Of a stretch of DNA of 64,000 bases, positions 28,001 through 35,685 are shown one piece after another. Position 1 is the stretch's first letter. Each line of letters opens with the position of its first letter. Origin of the DNA: Oligoflexus sp. (GTDB taxonomy: Bacteria; Bdellovibrionota_B; Oligoflexia; Oligoflexales; Oligoflexaceae). The notes under the pieces are model-generated. The model had not been told where the DNA came from. It did not search any database and saw only the letters and a program-made list of their open reading frames with translations. The stretch covers positions 122,521-186,520 of the forward strand of contig JACMPP010000114.1 in NCBI GenBank assembly GCA_014377445.1. Reading direction: 5' to 3'. The translations under genes were made by a program, and so were the position numbers.

Positions 28001-28675
28001 GCCAAGCTCGTCGTACATTACTCACGCATCGACTGGCTTCTGAAGGAGCGCAAACTCCTTGGTGTCTTCCTCACAGGTCACCCAACAGAAATCTATCCTT
28101 TGGATGGCAAACGCTTCTCTCAGATCAAGCTCCAGGATATTGCCAAAAATATCGGCAAAAAAGGGCAATTCTGTATGGCCTTCCTGGGCGATCATCGCGA
28201 ACGCCTGACCAAAACAGGCAAACGTATGACATACTTCAACCTCGAGGATGAGACGGGCAGCTTCGAGGCCGTGGGCTTTGAAAAAGATGTCCCACAGGAG
28301 AAGCCACCGGCAGGTTCGATGGTCGTGGTTCAACTCTCGATCCAGATGGGCTTTGATGGCCAGGGAGTCAACGTGCGCGTGGAGAATATCCAGACGCTTG
28401 AACAAGCCCGTAAAGCTGTTGTGAAGAAAGCTGTCCTGCAACTCAAGAGCACGACGGCTCCCGACGCCCAAACTCTTGAGCAGCAGATGAAGCTCCTGCA
28501 CAAACTTCGTGAAATGGTCAAAGCCAACCCGGGCAGCACAAGTTTGTCGCTGGAATTGGCTTTTGAAAAGGCGCAGGTTAGAATCAAGCCCAACACAGGC
28601 GGTATCGATCTCACGGATCCCGTCTGTCAGAGTTTATTCGCGCTGCAGGCCGAAGGGCTTTCCCTGCAGTACTGA
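25085..28675 (+). CDS. dnaE: DNA polymerase III alpha subunit
   Basis: The replicative polymerase catalytic subunit. I start it at GTG 25085, which has TAAGGAA seven bases upstream and gives the usual N-terminus followed at once by the PHP domain motif VHLHVHSEYSLLDGA; a frame open to 24923 would add 54 unlikely residues. It is then 1196 residues, the normal size. The palm catalytic aspartates are in PDFDVDF at about 439-445, the GPGRGSGAGS loop precedes them, and the C-terminal OB-fold region contains YFNLEDETG. It begins a plus-strand run with mtgA, the NFACT gene and asd. Confidence 0.97.
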   Translation: MEATIDASPYVHLHVHSEYSLLDGAIRIGDLVKKAKKLGHTAVALTDHGNMFGAIEFYSKCKDYGIKPILGSEIYYEGSTSAAKLAEEGFPALRPADAYHLVVLAKSLKGYYSLCRIVSAPYSDPRTPVPIVRHEVLKKNAEDLIALSSCLRGEFAALVEMLAAQTGDFLQNLTEPTDEIQSLVSALDHHVAEMLLIFGTDNYFIEIIDNNLPQQKRMIPLLVLAAKHYGLQVVATADSHYLNPDDQEAHAVLTAIKNDLTMTDIRGRIQTSEFHLLTNEEFEFRFRQWPEALANQQAIADACKLEFKFGEYFLPRFSLPSGETEPDALRRLSKEGLEDRLVYLRKLYGQAHNAEKEADYWRRLEYEVEVIISMGFPGYFLIVQDFINWAKDNDIPVGPGRGSGAGSVVAYALKITDIDPLRFNLIFERFLNPERISMPDFDVDFCQEKRDQVIRYVTDKYSPENVAQITTFGKMKAKAALRDVGRVLQIGYMKVDRIAKLIPNELDIKLQDALDKEPRILEEARKDDNIQKMIDLALKIEGMSRHTSVHAAGVVIVEGGMHNLVPTYKDESGQLITQYEMKNAEKVGLVKFDFLGLKTLTVIDKAVKLIRGSKDPTFDITMIDLERKEVYEILQAAQSVGIFQLEGSGMQSLLKKLKPSRFEDIIAVVALFRPGPLGSGMVDDFIERKHGRQDIVYEHPSLAEILSDTYGIILYQEQVQKIAAILANYSLGEADLLRRAMGKKKPEEMAKQKARFISGSKENNVDDKVADDLFELMAKFAAYGFNKSHSAAYGLVSYQTAYLKTFFTEQFMAAIMTCDLDNTEKLVRYTEECRRLRFKILAPNINRSFLQFDVPKAKTIGYGLAAIKGIGGTSIEAMIVDREANGPFRSLTEFAKRIDLHKLGKKTLELLIQAGALDGFKLNRAVLTSILSEMVKFSESHHSAKKQGQRLLFDDFAEEGDTTEIADWEKDAAKLVVHYSRIDWLLKERKLLGVFLTGHPTEIYPLDGKRFSQIKLQDIAKNIGKKGQFCMAFLGDHRERLTKTGKRMTYFNLEDETGSFEAVGFEKDVPQEKPPAGSMVVVQLSIQMGFDGQGVNVRVENIQTLEQARKAVVKKAVLQLKSTTAPDAQTLEQQMKLLHKLREMVKANPGSTSLSLELAFEKAQVRIKPNTGGIDLTDPVCQSLFALQAEGLSLQY

Positions 28676-28699
28676 GATCGAGACGTTTAAGGGGTAAGA

Positions 28700-29599
28700 A
28701 TGAAGGGACTTTGGCAGGAACATAGCTGGAAAAAGCTGGCGGTGACTTTCACCTTTGCCTTTTTGGTGGTTCTTTGCAGTGTGCTCCTCCTTCTCACGCC
28801 CCCCGTTTGGCAACTTCGGAAGGGTCCGATCGAAATCATGCGCTGGCCCAAGACAGGCGCGCAGGTTTTTGTCGTCGGCCCCGACACACCCCATTGGACC
28901 CCGATCCACACCGTTTCACAGCATGTTATCAACGCCATCATGGTCTCGGAGGATGCGCGATTTTACGAGCATGGCGGTCTTGATTGGCGCGAGATACAAC
29001 GAAGCGTCGAATTCAATATGGAACAAAAACGCTACGCGCGTGGTGCATCGACCATTACCCAGCAGGTGGTGAAGATGGCTTTTCTCAACCCGCAGAAAAG
29101 CCTTTTCCGGAAATTTCGTGAGGCGCTGGGCGCGATGATCCTTGAGATACTACTGACCAAAGATGAGATCCTGGAGTGGTATATCAATCTCGTCGAATTT
29201 GGTGATGGGGTCTTTGGCATTCAAGCGGCGGCCAAACACTTCTTTCAAACCACACCCGAACTCCTGACGATTCAAGATGGGGCCCATCTTGCTCTGGTGA
29301 TTCCGAGTCCCAACAACTGGTCGAAAGGCTTGAGACAGAAAAGTCTTACGCCCTTTGGTCATCAACGTTATGCCAAGATTATCGACGAGATGTATAACCT
29401 TGGCTTCATTACCAAAGCCTTGAAACGCAGTGCCATGGCCACTGGTGACTTTGGTCGACCCGTCGATGGTTACGAACCGACTGATACGGATCCCGATGAG
29501 AAAGGCGATCTTTATCCGGATGTTCACTCCGAAGAGCCGGCTCTTCCTAAACCTGTGACTCACAAAACGGTCAAGCCCTCCAAAAAACATCTTCCCTGA
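28700..29599 (+). CDS. mtgA: monofunctional peptidoglycan glycosyltransferase
   Basis: 299 residues. One N-terminal membrane anchor (about residues 12-36) is followed by a GT51 domain that polymerises lipid II into glycan strands. Motifs: SEDARFYEHGGLDW with the catalytic Glu, RGASTITQQVVKM, and KDEILEWYINLVEFG. No transpeptidase domain follows, which sets it apart from class A PBPs. A charged tail of about 50 residues (Asp/Glu, then Lys/Pro) ends the protein. It starts 24 bp after dnaE and ends 14 bp before the NFACT gene. Confidence 0.93.
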   Translation: MKGLWQEHSWKKLAVTFTFAFLVVLCSVLLLLTPPVWQLRKGPIEIMRWPKTGAQVFVVGPDTPHWTPIHTVSQHVINAIMVSEDARFYEHGGLDWREIQRSVEFNMEQKRYARGASTITQQVVKMAFLNPQKSLFRKFREALGAMILEILLTKDEILEWYINLVEFGDGVFGIQAAAKHFFQTTPELLTIQDGAHLALVIPSPNNWSKGLRQKSLTPFGHQRYAKIIDEMYNLGFITKALKRSAMATGDFGRPVDGYEPTDTDPDEKGDLYPDVHSEEPALPKPVTHKTVKPSKKHLP

Positions 29600-29613
29600 T
29601 TGGAAGTCCCATT

Positions 29614-31077
29614 ATGTCCATCAAACTCAAGATCCTGAAGACCTGGATCAACAATGATTATACGATCATCTTTCAAACCTCTATCCTCGCGCCGAAGGAA
29701 CAGAATCTGCCGAAGAAGATCCATCTTCTCATCGACCTCAGGCAGCAGACCTTCGGTTTAAGGCTCAGCAGCGAAAAGCCCGGTCAGTCAACCGCCAACC
29801 ACGCATTCATTCAAATCATGCGCAAGCACATCCCTCAGTTTACGATCAAAGAACTGCTGCGCGACCCTGAGACCGATGATCTCTATATACCGCTCCTCTC
29901 AGGCGCGCAAGCCGATGGCTTCTGGTACATAAAGCTCGCCCATTCCAAACCGCCTCTCGCATCACTCATCGATCCGGGCCAAGCAGTTCATGTCAGTTAT
30001 GGGCAAAAAGGCACGTTTACCAAGAAACATCAGATGGACGAAGCTCCAACATGGGCAGGCTTCGAAGATATTTTCCCGAAACTCACTGCGCAGATGATCC
30101 GGGAATTGGCTCCAAGAGAAGAAGTCGCTGAAGACGATGAAGACCTTGATGCCGTACGCGCCGACGCGGGCAGTGCCTCGGACAATCCCATTCCAGAAGA
30201 TCAACGCGAACTCTCCTCACGCCTCAAACGAAAACTGAAGACGACGCGCAAAAATCTCGACAAATTGAGAGGCGAACTTCCTGCAACCACGGACGTGAAT
30301 CGCTTTAAGCAGGAGGCCAACTTCCTGCAGCGCTACGCTTACCTGGTGAAGCCCGATGCTCACGAGCTTTTTTTGAATGGGACGCAAACTGATAGCGATT
30401 TCGACCTGCGCATTCCTCTCGATCCTGATCTGAGTGTCGGCCGCAATATCGAGGCGGCCTATGAAAAATCCCGTAAGATGGAACGCAAAATCAAGATGGG
30501 TCGTGAGCAGATCGAACAATTCGAAGCCTATGAGAGAGATCTGCTCGAAGACATCGAAATCCTGCGCGCCGAAGCCCAGCCCGAATCCTACTGGCAGAAA
30601 CTTGCCGCCAAATACAAACTCCCGGATCTCAATCTCAAGAGTGGAAGCGGAAGCAGCGGCGGTGGGACTGCGACGAGGGCGGCCAAAGCTTACAAAACAT
30701 ATGTAAGCAGTACAGGCCATCTGATCCTCGTGGGGAAAGGAGCTCGGGAAAACGATGTGCTTACCAAGGCTGCCCGAACCAATGACTATTGGTTTCACGC
30801 CGTCGGTGTCACCGGTTCCCATGTCATCGTCCCCTGCACACCTGATATCCGTTCGGCCTTGCCATCCCAAATTCTCAAGGAAGCTTCGATGCTTGCCCTT
30901 CATAGCTCCCGCCTGAAAGATGATTTGGCTGGGGAATGTTACGTGACGCGCCGAGCCTCGCTGAAAAAGCAGAAAGGCATGGCCGCAGGACTCTGGAAAA
31001 TCGAGAAATCGGAAACCTTCTTTGTTCGCTACAAAGAAGAAGAATTGCAGAAGATTCTGCAAAGCATTCGAGCGTAA
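29614..31077 (+). CDS. NFACT-domain RNA-binding protein (RqcH/FbpA-like)
   Basis: 487 residues. An N-terminal NFACT-N-like region is followed by an Asp-rich linker near residues 168-182, a coiled-coil section (SSRLKRKLKTTRKNLDK through about 340) and a C-terminal NFACT-R domain (YVSSTGHLILVGKGARENDVL, then NDYWFHAVGVTGSHVIVP). In Bacillus and eukaryotes such proteins bind stalled 50S subunits and add alanine tails to nascent chains. The conserved DWFH-type motif appears here as DYWFHA. The C-terminal half is confidently assigned; the quality-control role is inferred from the family. Confidence 0.85.
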   Translation: MSIKLKILKTWINNDYTIIFQTSILAPKEQNLPKKIHLLIDLRQQTFGLRLSSEKPGQSTANHAFIQIMRKHIPQFTIKELLRDPETDDLYIPLLSGAQADGFWYIKLAHSKPPLASLIDPGQAVHVSYGQKGTFTKKHQMDEAPTWAGFEDIFPKLTAQMIRELAPREEVAEDDEDLDAVRADAGSASDNPIPEDQRELSSRLKRKLKTTRKNLDKLRGELPATTDVNRFKQEANFLQRYAYLVKPDAHELFLNGTQTDSDFDLRIPLDPDLSVGRNIEAAYEKSRKMERKIKMGREQIEQFEAYERDLLEDIEILRAEAQPESYWQKLAAKYKLPDLNLKSGSGSSGGGTATRAAKAYKTYVSSTGHLILVGKGARENDVLTKAARTNDYWFHAVGVTGSHVIVPCTPDIRSALPSQILKEASMLALHSSRLKDDLAGECYVTRRASLKKQKGMAAGLWKIEKSETFFVRYKEEELQKILQSIRA

Positions 31078-31163
31078 ATTCTCGACTTTTCCTCGCGGAG
31101 GCGGTAGCTTTTCGGAATATTCATGCGATTCGCCCCAGAGCCAGTTATTTAAGGGTTCAAGTG

Positions 31164-32255
31164 ATGCAAGTTAAGGTCGAAAAGAAAAAGAAAGTCGCTG
31201 TAGTCGGAGCCACAGGCATTGCCGGTCAACAATTTCTGATCGCATTGAAAGACCATCCCTGGTTTGAAATCACGGTCCTGGCAGCCTCCCCCCGTTCGGC
31301 TGGCAAGACCTACGAAAATGCTTTGCGCACCCCGAATGGCCAAGTCAACTGGTGGCAATACGAGCCCATCCCAGCGGCTTTCCGCAATATGATCGTTCAA
31401 AACAGCGAAGAGCTGAATCTGAAAGAACTCGACATCATCTTCACGGCGATCGACACCGACGCTGCGAAGGCCCTTGAGCCCATTTATGCTGCAGAAAAAC
31501 CGACAATCTCGACGGCGAGCGCCTTTCGTATGGAAGCCGATGTCCCCCTCCTGATGCCGGGCGTGAATTCCAATCATGCAGCGATGATTGCCCAGCAGCA
31601 GAAGAACCGCGGATGGAAAGGTTTTATCGTTCCTATCCCGAACTGCACGACCTATGGCCTGGCCTGCACTCTCGCTCCTCTCCACAAGGCATTCGGCGTT
31701 AAGTCTGTTTTGATGACCTCGATGCAGGCGACTTCCGGTGCGGGTCGTAACGGAGGCGTTCTCGCTCTCGATGTGATCGACAATCTCGTGCCTTATATTC
31801 CAAAGGAAGAGGAAAAAGTTGAGAATGAAACTCTCAAGATCCTCGGCGAACTGGGCAGCAACGGTCAAATCACCGACGCGAAGATAGGTGTGAGCTGTAC
31901 CTGTACCCGCGTTCCTGTCACTGATGGTCATACCGAAACTGTTTTCGTTGGCACCCATAAGCCCGTGACAGTCGAGCAGGCCACCGCAGCATTCCGCGAG
32001 TACCAGAGTGATTGCGCGGATCTTCCTTCGGCACCCAAAAACTTCTTTCAACTCCACGACGATCCCTTCCATCCCCAGCCGCGTATCGATCGCGATTCGG
32101 ATGGCGGAATGACAACGCACGTCGGTCGTATTCGGGCTGAGAAAGTCCTGGGCGGCATTAAATATGTTCTGCTTTCGCACAACACGAAAGCCGGCGCAGC
32201 CAAAGGCGCGATCTTTGTCGCGGAGTACCTGCTTGCCCAAGGCATCATCAAATAA
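31164..32255 (+). CDS. asd: aspartate-semialdehyde dehydrogenase, archaeal/fungal type
   Basis: Reduces aspartyl phosphate to aspartate semialdehyde for lysine, methionine and threonine. 363 residues from ATG 31164, with AAGGG upstream; a frame open to 30936 overlaps the NFACT gene. N-terminal VAVVGATGIAGQQF binds NADPH. The catalytic Cys is in PIPNCTTYGLA. The following SMQATSGAGRNGG is the signature of the archaeal and yeast branch, not the E. coli one. It may be horizontally inherited. Confidence 0.93.
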   Translation: MQVKVEKKKKVAVVGATGIAGQQFLIALKDHPWFEITVLAASPRSAGKTYENALRTPNGQVNWWQYEPIPAAFRNMIVQNSEELNLKELDIIFTAIDTDAAKALEPIYAAEKPTISTASAFRMEADVPLLMPGVNSNHAAMIAQQQKNRGWKGFIVPIPNCTTYGLACTLAPLHKAFGVKSVLMTSMQATSGAGRNGGVLALDVIDNLVPYIPKEEEKVENETLKILGELGSNGQITDAKIGVSCTCTRVPVTDGHTETVFVGTHKPVTVEQATAAFREYQSDCADLPSAPKNFFQLHDDPFHPQPRIDRDSDGGMTTHVGRIRAEKVLGGIKYVLLSHNTKAGAAKGAIFVAEYLLAQGIIK

Positions 32256-32270
32256 TTGAATTCGTTGAAT

Positions 32271-32317
32271 AAAAAGGAGAGCGATCCCAATCGGGTCCGC
32301 TCTCCTCTTTTTTTATT
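32271..32317 (+). terminator. terminator after asd
   Basis: A 12-bp near-perfect stem GGAGAGCGATCC / GGTCCGCTCTCC is followed by a T run, between convergent asd and mnmG. Weaker A/T runs on the other side could also serve mnmG. Confidence 0.8.
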
Positions 32318-32322
32318 CATTG

Positions 32323-34182
32323 CTAGTGCGACATCGCGATATGGACGTGAAGTATCTGTATCGCGGCAGGTGTTATCCCGCTGATTCGGGAAGCCTGACC
32401 GAGGTTTCCCGGCTGATGGCGCTTCAACTTCTCAACGACTTCACGACTCAGTCCCATCAAATGCTCGTACTTGACCGTCTCAGGAATCTTCACGCGATCC
32501 AGTTGATCGGCGCTACGAATCGCGCGTTTTTCGCGGACGATATAGCCTTCGTATTTAACTTCAATCTCCAGACGACGAAGGAGGGAGTTGTCGTACTGCT
32601 GATAGAAGGGAATATATTTCGCGAGTTCAAGAGCGGTCGCGCGTGGTTTTCTTAGGATCGCATCGATCTTGGTGCCGGTGTTATCTTTCGCATCGAGCAG
32701 GTCTTCCGGCAGATTGAAGGGTCCAATGCCGTTTTCTTTAGTGAAGACAAGAAGTTCATTCAGCGCCGCGAAGCGCTCAAGGAAAGCGACATGCGCCTGG
32801 TCGGTGACCAAACCGATTTCGTGACCGCGCGCCGTGAGCCTTAGGTCAGCGTTATCTTCACGAAGGAAGAGACGATGCTCGGCTCGTGAAGTAAACATGC
32901 GGTAGGGCTCGAGTGTACCCTTGGTGACCAGATCGTCGATCAGGACACCAATATACGCCTCGGAACGGCCCAGGATAAACGCTTCCTTGTTCTGAGCCTT
33001 GAGAGACGCATTGATTCCAGCCATAAGGCCTTGCGCAGCTGCTTCTTCATAGCCCGTCGTGCCGTTGATCTGACCCGCGAGGAAAAGATGACCCAATTTT
33101 TTGGTCTCGAGACTCGCGTGGAGTTCGGTCGGATCCACGAAATCATATTCAATCGCATAACCAGGACGGATAATTTCCGCTTTTTCCAAACCAGGAAGGG
33201 TGCGGATAAACTCAATTTGCGCGTGGAGAGGAAGTGACGTCGACAGACCGTTCGGATAGACCTCACAGGTGTCATAGCCTTGTGGCTCAAGAAAGATCTG
33301 ATGGCTGTTGCGATCAGGGAATTTCACAACCTTATCTTCGATCGACGGACAGTAGCGTGGACCGATACCCGTGATTTCACCGCTGTAGAGCGGCGATTCA
33401 TTCAAGTATTTACGGATGACGTCGTGAGTCGCCTCAGTCGTATGCGTAATGTACATGGGAATGAGTTTTTGTGTGATCGCCTTATTTTCAAAGCTGAACG
33501 GCACGATATCTTCATCAGAATGTTGAACTTCACAGCGATCCCAGTCAATAGTCTTGGCGTCGAGACGAGGCGTTGTACCCGTTTTCATGCGGCCCACGCG
33601 GAATCCAAAGCGACGTATGACATCGGCAAGACCGATGGAAGGCGCATCACCGATCCGACCCGCACTTATTTTTTCCGAACCGATATGTATGAGCCCGTTG
33701 AGAAACGTTCCCGTCGTAATCACTACGGACGAGGCGAAAAATTTACCAAACAAGCGAGTTTCAACCCCTTCAACAAAGGAGTTGTCCGCATCGCGGTCGT
33801 TAATAATAAGACCTTCGACAGTATCCTGGCGAATATGCAAATTGGCCGTGTTCTCGAGTACGTGTTTCATATAGCGGGCATAGAGACCCATGTCCGCTTG
33901 AGCGCGGGACGACCAAATCGCAGGGCCTTTGGTTCGGTTGAGGACTCGAAACTGGATGCCGTTCACGTCGATAGCCTTGGCCATCTGTCCGCCCAAAGCA
34001 TCGATTTCTTTGACTAGATGGCCCTTGGCAGTCCCGCCAACGGCCGGGTTGCAGGACATGGCAGCAATACGGTCAACGGACTGGGTGATGAGCAGGGTTT
34101 TTGTCCCCATGCGCGCCGCAGCAAGAGCTGCTTCACAGCCAGCATGGCCTCCACCGATCACAATAACATCAAATTGATTCAT
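32323..34182 (-). CDS. mnmG: tRNA uridine-5-carboxymethylaminomethyl modification enzyme
   Basis: MnmG (GidA) with MnmE places the cmnm5 group on U34 of several tRNAs. 619 residues from ATG 34182, preceded by GAGGGTTAT; the frame extends 13 codons further without a better site. Motifs: FAD loop VIGGGHAGCEAALAAARMG, SCNPAVGGTAKGHLVKEIDALGG, and GTGTFLNG-like VITTGTFLNG. The C-terminal helical region carries the MnmE-binding segment EIEVKYEGYIVREK. No mnmE lies in the window. Confidence 0.97.
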   Translation of the reverse strand: MNQFDVIVIGGGHAGCEAALAAARMGTKTLLITQSVDRIAAMSCNPAVGGTAKGHLVKEIDALGGQMAKAIDVNGIQFRVLNRTKGPAIWSSRAQADMGLYARYMKHVLENTANLHIRQDTVEGLIINDRDADNSFVEGVETRLFGKFFASSVVITTGTFLNGLIHIGSEKISAGRIGDAPSIGLADVIRRFGFRVGRMKTGTTPRLDAKTIDWDRCEVQHSDEDIVPFSFENKAITQKLIPMYITHTTEATHDVIRKYLNESPLYSGEITGIGPRYCPSIEDKVVKFPDRNSHQIFLEPQGYDTCEVYPNGLSTSLPLHAQIEFIRTLPGLEKAEIIRPGYAIEYDFVDPTELHASLETKKLGHLFLAGQINGTTGYEEAAAQGLMAGINASLKAQNKEAFILGRSEAYIGVLIDDLVTKGTLEPYRMFTSRAEHRLFLREDNADLRLTARGHEIGLVTDQAHVAFLERFAALNELLVFTKENGIGPFNLPEDLLDAKDNTGTKIDAILRKPRATALELAKYIPFYQQYDNSLLRRLEIEVKYEGYIVREKRAIRSADQLDRVKIPETVKYEHLMGLSREVVEKLKRHQPGNLGQASRISGITPAAIQILHVHIAMSH

Positions 34183-34307
34183 ATAACCCTCGTCAGAGCC
34201 GCAGCTGGTAGGGAGTTTCAAAGTCTATCCGCGGCCGGAATATGCTACTAACTTAATAGGTCAAATAAGACAAGGGAAGATGCATTTGGCAATCAGCGAA
34301 CTATCGT

Positions 34308-34313
34308 TATAGA
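34308..34313 (+). promoter_or_regulatory. possible promoter ahead of leucine dehydrogenase
   Basis: TTGGCA at 34286-34291 and TATAGA at 34308-34313 are 16 bp apart, a plausible sigma-70 pair about 155 bp upstream of the leucine dehydrogenase start. The mnmG gene is divergent. Confidence 0.3.
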
Positions 34314-34467
34314 TAGTCTCCAAAGCTTTGTTTTATAGGGCCTTTCCACTACTTTCCCGAAGCTTGCTATTTTCGGACCTATCACGTAAATCTGTGTTCA
34401 CCGTTAATCCTTAGAAAGACTGATGCCAATCGTCAGTTTCTACCCGGGACAAATAAGGAAGAATAGG

Positions 34468-35583
34468 ATGGCACTTTTTGAAGAATTGACCACCATGGGA
34501 CACGAGCAGGTGGTCTTCTGCCACGATAAAGCAACGGGCCTCAAGGCTATCATTGCTATCCACGATACGACTCTAGGCCCAGCACTGGGTGGTTGTCGTA
34601 TGTGGGATTATAAGTCTGAAGAAGATGCTCTTCGCGACGTTTTGCGCTTGTCTCGTGGCATGACCTACAAAAACGCGGTTAGCGGCCTTAATCTCGGCGG
34701 CGGCAAGTCGGTCATTATCGGCGATCCTAAAAAATTGAAAAGCGAAGCATTTTTCCGTACTTTCGGACGCTTCGTAAACAGTCTTGGCGGTCGTTACATC
34801 ACCGCTGAAGACGTCAATATTCGTGTGAACGATATCGAAACTGTTGGTCTCGAAACAGACTTCGTAGCCGGAACCAACTCCAAATCCGGTGGATCAGGCG
34901 ATCCGTCTCCTGTCACGGCCTGGGGCGTTTACCACGGTATCCGCGCTTCGGTTCAATACAAGCTTGGCAAATCAAGCCTCAAAGGAGTTAGGATTGCTGT
35001 TCAAGGTTGTGGAGCCGTCGGTTCGCACTTGATCGAGCATCTGACTCACGAAGGCGCGAAAGTCTTTGTCGCTGACATCGATGCTGAAAAGGTCAAAGAA
35101 AACGTTCGTCTCTACGGTGCGGAAGCGGCTTCTTTGGAAGACATCCACCGTTTGAACGTCGACGTCTTTGCCCCCTGTGCCCTGGGCGGTTTCCTCGATG
35201 ATCGCACGATCCCCGAGCTGAAAGCCCGTGTCGTTGCCGGCGCTGCCAACAACCAGCTCCTCGACGAATCGATCCATGGCAACATGCTTCGTGAACGCGG
35301 CATTCTCTACGCTCCCGATTACGTGATCAATGCCGGTGGTGTTATCAACGTCTATCAAGAGCTCGCTGGTTATGATGCAAAAGTCGCTAAACAACGCGCG
35401 GCGAACATCTACGACACCCTCATCAACATCTACAAAGAAGCTGATACCAAAGGGATAACAACCAACCAGGCGTCCGGTATCATCGCCGAAGAACGTATTA
35501 AAGCTGTGCGCAGCATGAGCCCACTCCGCAATACGATCGGCAATCAAAACTGGACCCACAACGACCTTCTCAGAAGCCGTTGA
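34468..35583 (+). CDS. leucine dehydrogenase (Glu/Leu/Phe/Val dehydrogenase family)
   Basis: 371 residues from ATG 34468, with AAGGAAGAATAGG upstream; the frame extends 15 codons further. The enzyme reversibly deaminates branched-chain amino acids with NAD+. Motifs: ALGGCRMWDYKSEEDALRDV, KNAVSGLNLGGGKSVI with the catalytic lysine, and the Rossmann loop VAVQGCGAVGSHL (here IAVQGCGAVG). PCALGGFLDD is also typical of leucine dehydrogenase. It is a single-gene unit with its own terminator. Confidence 0.93.
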   Translation: MALFEELTTMGHEQVVFCHDKATGLKAIIAIHDTTLGPALGGCRMWDYKSEEDALRDVLRLSRGMTYKNAVSGLNLGGGKSVIIGDPKKLKSEAFFRTFGRFVNSLGGRYITAEDVNIRVNDIETVGLETDFVAGTNSKSGGSGDPSPVTAWGVYHGIRASVQYKLGKSSLKGVRIAVQGCGAVGSHLIEHLTHEGAKVFVADIDAEKVKENVRLYGAEAASLEDIHRLNVDVFAPCALGGFLDDRTIPELKARVVAGAANNQLLDESIHGNMLRERGILYAPDYVINAGGVINVYQELAGYDAKVAKQRAANIYDTLINIYKEADTKGITTNQASGIIAEERIKAVRSMSPLRNTIGNQNWTHNDLLRSR

Positions 35584-35613
35584 TCCAGACCGTGTAAAAA
35601 GTAAAAACAAACG

Positions 35614-35643
35614 AAAAGGCTCGGAGCAATCCGAGCCTTTTTT
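35614..35643. terminator. terminator between leucine dehydrogenase and the following lipoprotein gene
   Basis: A strong 12-bp stem AAAAGGCTCGGA / TCCGAGCCTTTT with a 4-base loop and T runs in both directions lies between convergent genes. Confidence 0.85.
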
Positions 35644-35685
35644 GTATCTACTTCAGATTTCGAAAACTCGTCCGAACTCTTTTCC

